A stretch of DNA of 64,000 nt from Clostridium sp. 1001271B_151109_B4 (GCF_015670405.1 NZ_JADPBQ010000003.1:137447-201446); one strand, 5' to 3'; shown: positions 26,045 through 35,234, counted from the first letter of the stretch. Numbers and translations are program-made. The notes: generated by a model from the sequence alone, not told the origin.

Positions 26045-26764
26045 CTAAATATCGTATCCTCTCGGTGTAATAAATTTTTCTTCTTTAACAAAACTTTGAG
26101 AATTTCCTATAATAACTATGGAAAACATATCTACGACCTCTTCATCAAAGTTTTCTAAATTAAATAATTTATACTCTTGTCCATCTCTTAAAGCATGTCT
26201 AACTACCGCAACTGGGGTATTTAAATCCCTATATTCTTTAATTATCTCAATAGCTTCTTTTAAGTAATGTGGTCTTCCTTTACTTCTTGGATTGTATAAA
26301 GAAATAATCATATCTGCATCAGCCGCATTTCTCACTCTCTTTTTAATTAAGTCATAAGGAGTCATTAGATCACTTAAACTTATATTACAATTATCATGCA
26401 TTAATGGAGCACCAACTACTGAACCAGCTGCACTTGAAGCTGTAACTCCTGGTATAATTTCAACATTTTCATCCTTTTGCATTTGAAGAATAAGTCCAGC
26501 CATTCCATAAATTCCAGAATCGCCAGTACTTATTAAAGCTACAGTATTATCTTCTTTAGATAGCTCCAAAGCTTTTTTGCATCTTGCCTCTTCGCCTCTC
26601 ATTCCAGTAGAAAATAATTCTTTATCTTCTATAAGTGGCTTTATCATATCAATATATTTGTTATATCCAACAATAATATTACTTTCTTCTATAGCTTCCT
26701 TAGCTCTTAAAGTCATATGCTCTAATCCACCAGGCCCTATTCCTATAACATATAATTTACCCAT
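26045..26764 (-). CDS. cbiH: Cobalt-precorrin-3 C17-methyltransferase (ring contraction)
   Basis: This 239-residue SAM-dependent tetrapyrrole methylase of the CobJ/CbiH group methylates C17 and drives loss of C20 from the macrocycle. The opening YVIGIGPGGLEHMTLRA and the middle LISTGDSGIYGMAGLI are hallmark SAM-binding loops. IIPGVTASSAAGSVVGAPLM and ISLYNPRSKGRPHYL also fit the C17 enzyme. It is a single-domain protein, not fused to CbiG as in some bacteria. AAGGAG precedes the ATG. It sits 10 bp after cbiG. Confidence 0.95.
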   Translation of the reverse strand: MGKLYVIGIGPGGLEHMTLRAKEAIEESNIIVGYNKYIDMIKPLIEDKELFSTGMRGEEARCKKALELSKEDNTVALISTGDSGIYGMAGLILQMQKDENVEIIPGVTASSAAGSVVGAPLMHDNCNISLSDLMTPYDLIKKRVRNAADADMIISLYNPRSKGRPHYLKEAIEIIKEYRDLNTPVAVVRHALRDGQEYKLFNLENFDEEVVDMFSIVIIGNSQSFVKEEKFITPRGYDI

Positions 26765-26774
26765 TTTACTCTCC

Positions 26775-27827
26775 TTAATTTAGCTCTCCAATAGCTAATG
26801 TCATTCCATCTCTTTTTATCTTTTTAAAAATTATATTTCCACCTGCTAATTCAATAACTGGCTCACTTACAGCTGAAACTCCAATTGATTTTTTTACAAA
26901 TTCACTACCTTCATATTTATCTTCAATAGTAGTTACTTCATCCCTAGTGAAAAATTTAATCTCACAATTTAAATTTTGTTTTAAACTTAATATAGCTTCT
27001 TCATCACTTTTAACATCTACAGAAGCAATTAACTTAACTGCCCTTAAGTCAATATTTTTTTCCTTTAATGTCTCAGCAATAAACTCGTACATCTTTTTAC
27101 TTTCAGTGTTTCTTCTACAGCCAATTCCTAATACTATATCTTTTCTAATAAGCTTTAAAATTGTGCCTTCATCATACAATTCTGCTTTTTTATTTCCTAT
27201 GTCATTATTTTCTCTGTTGTGCATGTTACTATCATTCTTTTCTGAACTATCCATGTTGTTAACTTTATTAGTTATCCACAACATATTGCTTTTTATTTCA
27301 TTAACCTGTGTATATCCTTTAGGAGTCTTTATCTTTTTCTTATCATCTTTAAAATAAACCTCTTCATTATTAACAAGCCTACTAGCAATTACTTTTGCTA
27401 TTTTTAAGTTATCAATAACAAGATTATTATTCTTTGCTATAACATCAGGAGCCAAAATATTCATATTATCAGTTGCCGTTGTTATAACTGGTGTATTATT
27501 TAATATTTTAGATATTTTTAAAGCTAAATCATTTGCTCCACCTAAATGCCCTGAAACTAAGCTTATTGAAAATTTATTGCAAACATCAACTACAACTACA
27601 GCTGGATCTTTATCTTTGCTTTTTAAATATTTTGATATGGCTCTTACTGCAATTCCTGTTGAACTTATAAATACTATAAAATCATATTTTTCAAAACACT
27701 CTTTAGTTATATCACTTAACTTAAAATTATCTCTTTTAGATTTAAAGTATAAATCCCCACCAATTTGTGATTTTATTTTTTCTCCTAAAATATCACCTTT
27801 TTCAGTAACACTTATAATACAAATCAT
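26775..27827 (-). CDS. cbiG: Cobalt-precorrin-5A hydrolase
   Basis: This 350-residue CbiG opens the delta-lactone of cobalt-precorrin-5A, releasing acetaldehyde. The N-terminal and central CbiG domains (about 1-150) contain ISSTGIAVRAI, DPAVVVVDV, SLVSGHLGGANDLA and ITTATDNMNI. A charged, Asn-rich, low-complexity linker (about 185-215) leads to the C-terminal domain with LGIGCRRNTESKKMYEFI, LIASVDVKSDEEAIL and GVSAVSEPVIEL. The linker is unusually polar for the family but leaves both halves intact. It begins 2 nt after the cbiF stop. Confidence 0.95.
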   Translation of the reverse strand: MICIISVTEKGDILGEKIKSQIGGDLYFKSKRDNFKLSDITKECFEKYDFIVFISSTGIAVRAISKYLKSKDKDPAVVVVDVCNKFSISLVSGHLGGANDLALKISKILNNTPVITTATDNMNILAPDVIAKNNNLVIDNLKIAKVIASRLVNNEEVYFKDDKKKIKTPKGYTQVNEIKSNMLWITNKVNNMDSSEKNDSNMHNRENNDIGNKKAELYDEGTILKLIRKDIVLGIGCRRNTESKKMYEFIAETLKEKNIDLRAVKLIASVDVKSDEEAILSLKQNLNCEIKFFTRDEVTTIEDKYEGSEFVKKSIGVSAVSEPVIELAGGNIIFKKIKRDGMTLAIGELN

Positions 27828-27829
27828 AA

Positions 27830-28576
27830 TTACTCTTTAGCCTCTCTAAACATATGAGTAAATGTCTTATCATATAAAAGACTTTTTTCATAATCACAAT
27901 CAATAAAATCTCCAACTAATATTTGAGCACATTTAGTAATCTTAGCTTCCTTAACCTTGCCTACAATATCATCTAAAGTTCCAATTATACTTCTTTCATT
28001 ATCCCAAGTTGCTCTTTCAATAACTGCTATAGGAACATTTCTTCCATATCCAGCTCTAAGCTTATCCACTACTTTATCAATCATTGAAATTGATAAAAAT
28101 ATAGCCATTGAAGCTCCTATTTGTGCTAATTTTTCTAAATCCTCTGTTTCCGGTACTGGAGTTCTTCCTTCAACTCTAGTTAATATTACTGTTTGAGTTA
28201 CTGATGGAAGTGTAAATTCTTTTTTTATTGCAGAGGCTGCTGCAACAAAAGAACTAACTCCTGGCACTACCTCATATTCTATATTTAGCTTATCAAGTTC
28301 ATCCATTTGCTCCTTTATAGCTCCATATATTGATGGATCTCCAGTATGAAGTCTTACGATAGTCTTATCCTTATTTTCATTCATAACTTCAATAACTTCT
28401 TCTAAAGTCATCTTTGCTGAATTGTATATTAATGCTCCTTCTTTACAGTAATCCATATGCTCCTTAGCCACTAAAGAACCTGCATATATGACTACATCAG
28501 CTTTTGTTAATATGTCTCTACCTTTAACTGTTATTAAATCAACATCTCCAGGACCTGCCCCTATAAAATAAACCAT
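27830..28576 (-). CDS. cbiF: Cobalt-precorrin-4 C11-methyltransferase
   Basis: This 248-residue CobM/CbiF methylase transfers a methyl from SAM to C11. The first loop reads YFIGAGPGDVDLITVKGRDI, then VIYAGSLV and LHTGDPSIYGAIKEQMDEL. VPGVSSFVAAASAIKKEFTL is diagnostic of this subfamily. Length and motifs are typical. It lies 6 bp after cbiL and 2 bp before cbiG, so translation is probably coupled along this part of the operon. Confidence 0.96.
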   Translation of the reverse strand: MVYFIGAGPGDVDLITVKGRDILTKADVVIYAGSLVAKEHMDYCKEGALIYNSAKMTLEEVIEVMNENKDKTIVRLHTGDPSIYGAIKEQMDELDKLNIEYEVVPGVSSFVAAASAIKKEFTLPSVTQTVILTRVEGRTPVPETEDLEKLAQIGASMAIFLSISMIDKVVDKLRAGYGRNVPIAVIERATWDNERSIIGTLDDIVGKVKEAKITKCAQILVGDFIDCDYEKSLLYDKTFTHMFREAKE

Positions 28577-28582
28577 AATTCT

Positions 28583-29251
28583 CTACTCCCTGCTTGCTAG
28601 TATTAATGACATATAATCTCTAGCTTGTTTTATTTCTTCTTTATCAGTTAATATAAGTTGACCATCTCTTCCTGCTCTACTTACATAAACATAATCAAAT
28701 CCTTTTTCTTCTAGGAAATCTACTACAGTTTCTTCATGTTTATAAACTTTCATTATTACAACATATTTTTCATCTTTAATATCTTTAATTCTTGTCGCTG
28801 GTAATATCATAAGTGGATTATCCCCTACAACTAAAGTTCTATCTACTAAACTTGCAGCTGCACAAAATGAAGTTATTCCTGGTACTGTTTCAACATGGAA
28901 TCCTCTTTCTTCCATATGTTTTAACATATGAATATACGTACTATAAACGTAAGGATCTCCAATAGTTAAGAATGATACATTTTTACCTTCTTTTAATTTT
29001 TCTTCTATAAAATCATAAGCTTCCTTAGATTTTTCAATTCTATTTTTCTTTCCCATTGGAAAATGTTTTATAACAACTTCAGTTCCTTCTTTTATATATT
29101 CTCTAGCTGTTTCTAAAGCTATACTTTCTCCACCATCCATTGCACTTGGAGCAACTACAACACCACTATTTTCTATTGCTCTTACTGCCTTTACAGTTAA
29201 TAATTCCTTATCTCCAGGTCCTACACCTATTCCATATAACATTGATTTCAT
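28583..29251 (-). CDS. cbiL: Cobalt-precorrin-2 C20-methyltransferase
   Basis: This 222-residue CobI/CbiL methylase performs the first ring methylation after cobalt insertion. The signature GIGVGPGDKELLTVKAVRAI is at the N-terminus. FLTIGDPYVYSTYIHMLKHM (about 95) and PGITSFCAAASLVDRTLV (about 128) follow. AAGGAGTG precedes the ATG at 29251. It starts 1 bp after the cbiT stop. The product is the substrate for CbiH. Confidence 0.96.
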   Translation of the reverse strand: MKSMLYGIGVGPGDKELLTVKAVRAIENSGVVVAPSAMDGGESIALETAREYIKEGTEVVIKHFPMGKKNRIEKSKEAYDFIEEKLKEGKNVSFLTIGDPYVYSTYIHMLKHMEERGFHVETVPGITSFCAAASLVDRTLVVGDNPLMILPATRIKDIKDEKYVVIMKVYKHEETVVDFLEEKGFDYVYVSRAGRDGQLILTDKEEIKQARDYMSLILASRE

Positions 29252-29252
29252 A

Positions 29253-29831
29253 TTAATTTACACTCCTTATGCATTGAACAATATATATTGGATTATTAGC
29301 AATCATCATATAGCTTTGTCCTCTATTTTTACTAATATTTACTTGCGAAATATCTACTATGTAGTTTAACTTTTTCATTACTTCAATTGCTTTATATGCA
29401 TTGTCTAAAGTTATAAAATTCATAACAATAGTACCTTCTTGAATTAATAATTCACTACACATTTCAATAATCTTTTCTAAACTTCCGCCTGATCCTCCAA
29501 TAAATATTGAATCAAATCTTTTATCTTCTTTTATGTATTTTTCTAATATTTCTATAGCATCTCCCTCATCTAATATCACATTAGTACACTTAAACTTATC
29601 TAAGTTAATTTTAGTTGCAGATATTGCATCTTCATTTCTTTCAATAGAATGTACAACTCCACTACTTGAAATTTTAGAAGCTTGTACTGTTATTGTTCCT
29701 GTTCCTGATCCTACGTCTAGTACTGTAGAATCTTCTTTTAAATTCATCTTCCAAATACTTAATGCACGAATATCTTCCTTTGTCATAGGACAATTGCCTC
29801 TTATAAACTCGTCATCCTTAATTAAAATCAT
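29253..29831 (-). CDS. cbiT: Cobalt-precorrin-6B C15-methyltransferase (decarboxylating)
   Basis: This 192-residue Rossmann-fold methyltransferase has SAM site VLDVGSGTGTITVQAS (about 38-53) and IERNEDAISATKINL following. The N-terminal ELIRGNCPMTKEDIRAL pattern of CbiT is present here as FIRGNCPMTKEDIR. IFIGGSGGSLEKII (about 113) is also typical. CbiT methylates C15 and decarboxylates the C12 side chain, working with CbiE, encoded 14 bp upstream. In many bacteria the two are fused as CobL; here they are separate genes. Confidence 0.95.
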   Translation of the reverse strand: MILIKDDEFIRGNCPMTKEDIRALSIWKMNLKEDSTVLDVGSGTGTITVQASKISSSGVVHSIERNEDAISATKINLDKFKCTNVILDEGDAIEILEKYIKEDKRFDSIFIGGSGGSLEKIIEMCSELLIQEGTIVMNFITLDNAYKAIEVMKKLNYIVDISQVNISKNRGQSYMMIANNPIYIVQCIRSVN

Positions 29832-29845
29832 ATATTTCTCCTAAT

Positions 29846-30475
29846 TTAATTTTCTTGATTTTCTACAACTAATATAGACATATCGCTAAAATCCACATTT
29901 ATAAATTTTTCAGGCTTACCTTCTAAAATCAGCTCATTCTCATAAGATAAATGCTCACCAATAATCACATTGCAATTTATATTATGTTCAATTAAAAGCT
30001 TACATAAATATGTAGCATTGTTTTTATTATCAGTTAGCCAGATTGATAATTTATTTTGTTTAACTTTCTCTATAAAACCTTCATTTCTTGCATGCACACT
30101 TCCTGTAAATGCATAAGACCAGCTTTTATTTAACTTGGTTGTTAAATATTGAAACGAGCTTAATCCTGGTATTACGACAATATTTCCTGGGTAATTCTTT
30201 TTTATATATTCACTTATTCCAAAAAATGTAGGATCCCCTGAAGCTACTAAAGCAATAGTTTTCTCCTTTAAATTCCCCTTATCTTGCCCATTGTTGTTAA
30301 TGTATTCTAATGTTTCCTTTAATGAATTCATCACTATTTTTTCTTTATTGATAAACTCTAAATCATTAATCAATCTTTCAAAGCCAATAATAACATCACA
30401 TTCATTTAATACATCTATTGCCTTCTTTAATATATAATCCCTATTTCCTGGTCCCATTCCAACTATGTAAAGCAC
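29846..30475 (-). CDS. cbiE: Cobalt-precorrin-7 C5-methyltransferase
   Basis: This 209-residue SAM-dependent methylase of the CbiE group acts at C5 of the corrin ring. It begins YIVGMGPGNRDYIL, then VIIGFERLIND, LVASGDPTFFGISEYI and VIPGLSSFQYLTTKLNKSW, all typical. The start is GTG at 30475, preceded by GGAGGTTG. The 256-bp spacer to cbiD upstream is filled with a dispersed repeat, which splits the otherwise tight operon. It probably acts with CbiT. Confidence 0.95.
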   Translation of the reverse strand: MLYIVGMGPGNRDYILKKAIDVLNECDVIIGFERLINDLEFINKEKIVMNSLKETLEYINNNGQDKGNLKEKTIALVASGDPTFFGISEYIKKNYPGNIVVIPGLSSFQYLTTKLNKSWSYAFTGSVHARNEGFIEKVKQNKLSIWLTDNKNNATYLCKLLIEHNINCNVIIGEHLSYENELILEGKPEKFINVDFSDMSILVVENQEN

Positions 30476-30521
30476 AATTTTTCAACCTCCTATACTAATG
30501 AACTCCCATATTACATCTTTG

Positions 30522-30731
30522 TTCAGTGATAAGAAGTTTATTCAGTGGCAAATTATTGAAGAAATTCCTTAGGGGATTTCTTCAATATATATTTTCTCTA
30601 AATTCAACCTAAGCTGACTTTACTCCGCAACTTGATACTTGTAACATATCACTTCCTAATACTTGTCACTCAAAACTTCCTAACCCTTGTTACTTGAAAC
30701 TTACTATTTTCTATCACTTATTAACTGCTAA
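30522..30731 (+). repeat. Dispersed intergenic repeat, copy B (long form)
   Basis: This is the longest copy. A hairpin GAAGAAATTCC / GGGGATTTCTTC is followed by AATTCAACCTAAGCTGACTT TACTCC. Tandem-like runs of ACTTGTAACAT / ACTTGTCAC / CCTTGTTACTTGAAACTT come next. It fills the cbiD-cbiE gap and ends at the cbiD stop codon. Confidence 0.75.
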
Positions 30732-31838
30732 CTAGTAAGATCGCCCTAGTTTTGAAAGAGAATTATATAAAATCTTATAATCTGAAAATCCATAATACAT
30801 TATTGCATCACACTTCATTTCCCCATAAGTATAAAATTTCATTCTTTCAACAATCTTATCTCCTATATTTTTATAAAGCTCTTCATATCCTTCACCTAGG
30901 AGCTTCACTGCACCTTCACTTGTTTTTTCTTCTAAAACCTTTTTAATGGCTTCTGTATCATATCCTAAAAGAGCAAGTTCTAAAGCTATAACTTCAAGAC
31001 GCACATCATTTACTCGACTATGAGTATTAAAACATCCATAGGCAACTTTACTTACTTTTCCTATATGACCTATAAGAACAACTTCCCTTATTTTAATTTC
31101 AGCACAACATTCTAATGCAAAGCCTACAAAATTAGATATTATAACTACTTCATCTTCTGAAAACCCATTATCCTTTGCACACTTTTCTCCTATATTCCCA
31201 AAAGTAAGAACTAACCTCTTCTTATCTCTTCCCTTTTGATTAATTTCAATTCGTATAGATTCCTTTAATGCATCTTCTGACATTGGTTTAACTATTCCTG
31301 ATGTTCCTAAAATAGAAATCCCTCCAACTATACCAAGCCTAGGGTTAAAGGTCTTTTTAGCAATCTCTTTACCTTCAGGAACACTAATAGTTACCTTAAT
31401 TCCATCTTTAATTCCAACAGGAATGTTGTCCATTACAACTTCTTGAATAGTTCTTCTTGGTGTTGGATTAATTGCATGAAGTCCTTTTTCTATAAATAAT
31501 CCTTCTTTCGTAACTACTCCAACCCCTTCTCCACCAACTAAAGTAAATCCACTATCTTGCTTTTCTACTCTTGCATAGATTTCAATGCCATCAGTTATAT
31601 CAGGATCATCTCCCCCATCTTTAATAACAGAAACTAAGCAGTAGTTTTCACCTTTTTCTATAGAATTTATAGGTATCTTCATTTCAATTCCCTTAGGCAC
31701 TATTATGTCAACACTATTTAAAACTATATCACTAAAAAGCATTATTGTAGCTGCCTTTGCAGCTGCTGTTGCACATGATCCAGTGGTATATCCACATCTT
31801 AATTTCTTACCACCACTCATTACATAAAGATCTAACAT
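30732..31838 (-). CDS. cbiD: Cobalt-precorrin-5B C1-methyltransferase
   Basis: CbiD methylates C1 of the ring after CbiG action. The N-terminal [20 protein letters not shown] is diagnostic. [20 protein letters not shown] and [18 protein letters not shown] follow (about 170-200), then [21 protein letters not shown] place the start at ATG 31838 (368 residues). A TTG three codons earlier sits on top of AAAGG and would leave no spacing. It begins 9 bp after the cbiC stop. It lies on the promoter-proximal side of repeat B, so the repeat separates it from cbiE. Confidence 0.95.
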   Translation of the reverse strand: MLDLYVMSGGKKLRCGYTTGSCATAAAKAATIMLFSDIVLNSVDIIVPKGIEMKIPINSIEKGENYCLVSVIKDGGDDPDITDGIEIYARVEKQDSGFTLVGGEGVGVVTKEGLFIEKGLHAINPTPRRTIQEVVMDNIPVGIKDGIKVTISVPEGKEIAKKTFNPRLGIVGGISILGTSGIVKPMSEDALKESIRIEINQKGRDKKRLVLTFGNIGEKCAKDNGFSEDEVVIISNFVGFALECCAEIKIREVVLIGHIGKVSKVAYGCFNTHSRVNDVRLEVIALELALLGYDTEAIKKVLEEKTSEGAVKLLGEGYEELYKNIGDKIVERMKFYTYGEMKCDAIMYYGFSDYKILYNSLSKLGRSY

Positions 31839-31847
31839 CTTAGTCAA

Positions 31848-32471
31848 CTACCTTTCAACAACGTTATACATAAGAGCATTTACTATTGCTGCTGCAACTG
31901 TGCTTCCACCTTTTCTTCCTTTAACTCTAATGTAAGGAACATTAAGCTCATCTAAATTTTCCTTACTTTCGGCGGCTCCAACAAAGCCTACAGGAACTGC
32001 AATTATTAACTTTGGATTAGCTCTTCCTTCTCTTATAAGCTCTTTTAACTTAAATAATGCTGTTGGTGCATTTCCAAATACAAAAATATCAACATTATCA
32101 TTACAAGCTTTTTCTACAGCTGCCATTGAACGTGTTATTTGCTTTTCTTTAGCCTCTTTATGTACTTCTTCTAAATTTACATAACAAATAGCCTTTCCTT
32201 CTAATTTTGCTAAAGCCCTTTTATTTATTCCTGATAATGCCATATTAGTATCTGTATAAATAACAAATGGCTCCTTAAAAACGTCTTTAGATGCCTCTAT
32301 TGCTCCCTTGCTTATCTCTACTAAATCCTTATATTCAAAATCTGCTGTTGTATGAATAGTTCTCTTTATTATAGACAATTCTTCCTTAGTGAAATTATGC
32401 TCGCCCATTTCACTTTCTATAATTTTCATACTTGTATTTTCTATTTCCATTGGATTTTTAATATAGTCCAT
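31848..32471 (-). CDS. cbiC: Cobalt-precorrin-8 methylmutase
   Basis: This 207-residue CbiC/CobH moves the methyl group from C11 to C12, giving cobyrinate. Typical segments are IKRTIHTTADFEY (about 37-49, with the catalytic-site His), FVIYTDTNMALSGINKRAL and VGFVGAAESKENL. The final RKGGSTVAAAIVNALMY also fits. TTGGAGTG precedes the ATG. It lies 27 bp after cbiA. The product is the substrate of the CbiA amidase encoded just upstream. Confidence 0.96.
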   Translation of the reverse strand: MDYIKNPMEIENTSMKIIESEMGEHNFTKEELSIIKRTIHTTADFEYKDLVEISKGAIEASKDVFKEPFVIYTDTNMALSGINKRALAKLEGKAICYVNLEEVHKEAKEKQITRSMAAVEKACNDNVDIFVFGNAPTALFKLKELIREGRANPKLIIAVPVGFVGAAESKENLDELNVPYIRVKGRKGGSTVAAAIVNALMYNVVER

Positions 32472-32498
32472 TTTTATTCACTCCAATTTTATATTTTC

Positions 32499-33782
32499 TT
32501 ATTTTAATAACTTATTAATAAACTCTAAATTTCCAAAGAAATGTACATGTGGATAGCCAGCTAATGTATTATTCTTTTTATATCCGCATTTCCACTTAAT
32601 TTCTTCACCAGTATATGAATTTTTAATTACATCATATATTGGCTCTTCACTTAAATTTACCTTTGACTTATGGAATTCATGACAATTAATTCTTATATCC
32701 TCTACTGATACTGTTGCATAACCAAATCTATTTAGCCTTTTAGTCATTTCACTCTTTCCTTTTAAAAACCCAACCATATCAGCACCATCTATATTTTCCG
32801 TTAAATACATTAATCCACCACATTCAGCATAACAATTTAATCCACCATCTAATGCTTCTTTTATACTTTTAAGCATACTTGTATTTTTACTTAACTCTTC
32901 TTTAAATACCTCTGGATAACCCCCACCTAAATATAAGAGGTCAATATTTTCTGGTAGCTTTGAATCCTTAAGTGGACTAAAGTAAATAATCTCTCCAGCA
33001 TCTTCTAACAGCTCTATATTTTCTTTATAATAAAATCTAAAAGCTTCATCATAAGCTATTGCAATTTTCTTATTTTTATTTTCTAAATGATAATTATCAC
33101 TATACTTACTTATATCCTTAAATCTTTCAATTATTTCAGTTAAATTTACATTTTCCTCAATAAGCTTAGCCAAATAATCTATCTTAGCATGTAAATTACT
33201 AACTTCTACACTTTGTACTAATCCTAAGTGTCTACTTTCTAACTTAAGATTTTCATCCTTAAGAATATATCCAAACACCTTTAAATTACAGTGCATTTCA
33301 ATTGCTGGTTTTAATAAATTATAATAGCCTTCACTAATACAATTTATAATTACTCCAGCAATATTAGCCTTCTTGAACTCTTTAATTCCATTAAGCTCTG
33401 CACATAAGGTTATACTTTGTGCCTTTGGAGTAATTACTAATATAATTGGAACATCATCTAATACTTTTGAAATACTGTATGTTGAACATTCTTCTGTTAA
33501 GCCTTTCCCATCATAAAGTCCCATAACACCCTCAATTACAGCTAAGTCACCGACTCCTCTTGAAAAGCTTGCTTTCACACCCTCTTCCCCCATTAAATGT
33601 AAATCTAAATTTCTAGATACATTACCTGTTATTTCAGTATGAAATCCTGGGTCAATATAATCCGGACCTACCTTATATCCTTGTATATCATAACCTCTAT
33701 TTTTTAATGCTTTCATTAATCCAAGAGTAACTGTAGTTTTACCTCCACCACTACAATTAGATGAAATTATCATTGTTCTCAT
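32499..33782 (-). CDS. cbiA: Cobyrinate a,c-diamide synthase
   Basis: This 427-residue enzyme uses ATP and glutamine to amidate side chains a and c of cobyrinate. The N-terminal synthetase domain has a P-loop-like SSNCSGGGKTTVTLGLMKAL and YKVGPDYIDPGFH. The C-terminal triad-type glutaminase domain has LYLGGGYPEVF and the nucleophile Cys in CYAECGGLMYL (about 325-335). AAGGAG precedes the ATG. It follows cbiK by 13 bp. The length is a little below the usual 450 residues but both domains are complete. Confidence 0.95.
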   Translation of the reverse strand: MRTMIISSNCSGGGKTTVTLGLMKALKNRGYDIQGYKVGPDYIDPGFHTEITGNVSRNLDLHLMGEEGVKASFSRGVGDLAVIEGVMGLYDGKGLTEECSTYSISKVLDDVPIILVITPKAQSITLCAELNGIKEFKKANIAGVIINCISEGYYNLLKPAIEMHCNLKVFGYILKDENLKLESRHLGLVQSVEVSNLHAKIDYLAKLIEENVNLTEIIERFKDISKYSDNYHLENKNKKIAIAYDEAFRFYYKENIELLEDAGEIIYFSPLKDSKLPENIDLLYLGGGYPEVFKEELSKNTSMLKSIKEALDGGLNCYAECGGLMYLTENIDGADMVGFLKGKSEMTKRLNRFGYATVSVEDIRINCHEFHKSKVNLSEEPIYDVIKNSYTGEEIKWKCGYKKNNTLAGYPHVHFFGNLEFINKLLK

Positions 33783-33795
33783 AATTTATGTCTCC

Positions 33796-34638
33796 TTAAC
33801 TTTTTACTTTTACCTTATGACCCTTTTTAGTTTGTCCAACACCGATATATCTATTGTTAATAAGATCTTCTATTCTATTTATATATAGCTCATTAAATTT
33901 TTCGTTTTCTCCAAGTCCCTTCATATGTAAATTCACTTTAATACCTTCTTCTTCTAGCTTTGACTTCCAAGAATCTTCATCATCTGAAGCCATATCATTT
34001 CTAGCATGATCACCTGCAACAACCATTAATGGAGCTAAAGTTACTTCATTTACATTATTTCTTTTTAATTTTCTAAGTACTGTTTCGAAATTAGGATAGC
34101 CCTCAACTGTCCCAACAAATACATTTTCATATCCCTCATCTTCTAATACAGCTTGTAGACATCCATATACAGCATTTGATGGATGTGCAGTTCCATGTCC
34201 AACATACACTACGGCATTATTTTCCTCATATAATTCTTTTGTTGCTTCAATAAATAGTGAATAATCTTGTGGTAATTCATCTATTCCTTGATAATAAAAA
34301 ATAGGTCTTCCAACTTTTAAAATTTTAAAGTTATCCTTGAAAGATTCAGCTATTTTATTTACATATATAAACTCTTCTCCAGGTATCATATGTAATGGCT
34401 GCATAATTACTTCATCATAACCTTCTTCATATAACTTCTTCATCATTTCTTCTGGTGTATCAATAAACATTTCATATTTTTCTTTTAGCTTTTCTATTAT
34501 TTTATGTGAAGTAAATGCTCTATAAATATCATATTCACTAAAATGATCTCTTATTTGACTTTCTGCCTTTTCTATTGTCTTCTCTAAAGTATCTAAATAG
34601 CTTGACCCAAAACTAACTGCTAATATTGCTTTTTTCAT
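33796..34638 (-). CDS. cbiK: Sirohydrochlorin cobaltochelatase
   Basis: This 280-residue CbiK inserts Co(II) into sirohydrochlorin, the committed step of the anaerobic pathway. It starts AILAVSFGSSYLDT. Catalytic His residues lie in YVGHGTAHPSNAVYGCLQ (about 144) and in VVAGDHARNDMA (about 206), as in the Salmonella enzyme. There is no signal peptide, so it is cytoplasmic. TAGGAG precedes the ATG. It is the first gene of the cobalamin operon, about 400 nt downstream of the riboswitch. Its position suggests that cobalt loading is the step most directly exposed to cobalamin feedback. Confidence 0.95.
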   Translation of the reverse strand: MKKAILAVSFGSSYLDTLEKTIEKAESQIRDHFSEYDIYRAFTSHKIIEKLKEKYEMFIDTPEEMMKKLYEEGYDEVIMQPLHMIPGEEFIYVNKIAESFKDNFKILKVGRPIFYYQGIDELPQDYSLFIEATKELYEENNAVVYVGHGTAHPSNAVYGCLQAVLEDEGYENVFVGTVEGYPNFETVLRKLKRNNVNEVTLAPLMVVAGDHARNDMASDDEDSWKSKLEEEGIKVNLHMKGLGENEKFNELYINRIEDLINNRYIGVGQTKKGHKVKVKS

Positions 34639-34734
34639 TGATTAAAATCTCCTAAAATTTATTTCAAATTATTTTTCTCTTTAAATTTATTTATCCATTT
34701 TTTATTTATTAACTAAAAAACTTAATTATGTTTA

Positions 34735-34800
34735 TAAATTACTTTGCAAACTGAATTTTAAGCTAAAGAGGTGGGAATGTTACAAGTACTAGCCATTAGA
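34735..34800. repeat. Intergenic element related to the 19.7-kb leader
   Basis: TAAGCTAAAGAGGTGGGAAT followed by GTTACAAGTACTAGCCATTA aligns with the 19.7-kb element (GATGTAGGAGTGTTACAAAC, then TGCTAGACATGAGATA) at roughly three bases in four. It lies between the leader terminator and cbiK. Confidence 0.4.
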
Positions 34801-34804
34801 TAAA

Positions 34805-34839
34805 TAAAAAAATAAAAGCACCCTTCAATTAGGGTGCTT
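34805..34839 (-). terminator. Strong terminator within the cobalamin operon leader
   Basis: A perfect 9-bp stem (AAGCACCCT / AGGGTGCTT) with a U-rich tail on the minus strand lies between the cobalamin riboswitch and cbiK. It may be the expression platform that stops transcription when cobalamin is bound, but about 200 nt and repeat C separate it from the aptamer. Confidence 0.8.
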
Positions 34840-34869
34840 AAAAGACAACACAATATAACTAAATTGTTT

Positions 34870-35004
34870 TTCAACTTAGTTATTGACAAGTAACAAATGA
34901 CAAGTTAATGTTGAAATTTCGTTAGGAATTTCTTAAAACATACTTTTATAAATTCATCCTAAGCTAAATTTACTACTTAACTTGAAACTTATTACTTAAC
35001 TCTC
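34870..35004 (+). repeat. Dispersed intergenic repeat, copy C
   Basis: It contains GAAATTTCGTTAGGAATTTC and TAAATTCATCCTAAGCTAAA followed by TTTACTACTTAACTTG, aligning with copies A and B in the same orientation. It lies between the riboswitch aptamer and the leader terminator. Confidence 0.75.
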
Positions 35005-35039
35005 TATCATATCATCCTTACCTTCCCACCGAAGTATAG

Positions 35040-35187
35040 ATTAAAATCTAGGCAGGTCTCCTGGCTTAAACTTCATCCTCTTCTCATACCTTCCCAGTTT
35101 TCTAACAACCAGTGGATTTAATTTGAGATTTGTCTGTTATTACAGTAGCGGGGGCTGCAGTGGCATTTAACCACTTTCCCTTTTAAT
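35040..35187 (-). promoter_or_regulatory. Cobalamin riboswitch
   Basis: Read on the minus strand, the class-defining blocks are all present: AAAGGGAAAGTGG, then TGCCACTGCAGCCCCCGCTA followed by CTGTAA, then CTGGGAAGGTATGAG with AAGAGGATGAAG. The B12 box GCCAGGAGACCTGCC closes it. P1 pairs ATTAAAA with TTTTAAT at the two ends. It lies upstream of cbiK and should reduce expression of the whole operon when cobalamin is plentiful. Confidence 0.95.
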
Positions 35188-35234
35188 TTAAAATCATAAT
35201 AAAAAGCATAATTTTAAAACCTAAATTCCTTTAT

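Noticed and set aside
30522..30731. CRISPR-like or tandem repeat array in the cbiD-cbiE gap (repeated ACTTGT motifs)
   Set aside because: The units are short, irregular and without uniform spacers. They fit a degenerate dispersed repeat, not a CRISPR array.
25111..35187. Complete cobalamin biosynthesis in the window
   Set aside because: Only CbiK through the CbiA/CbiJ steps are present. Uroporphyrinogen methylation, CbiP, CbiB, nucleotide-loop assembly and cobalt uptake genes are not in this window.
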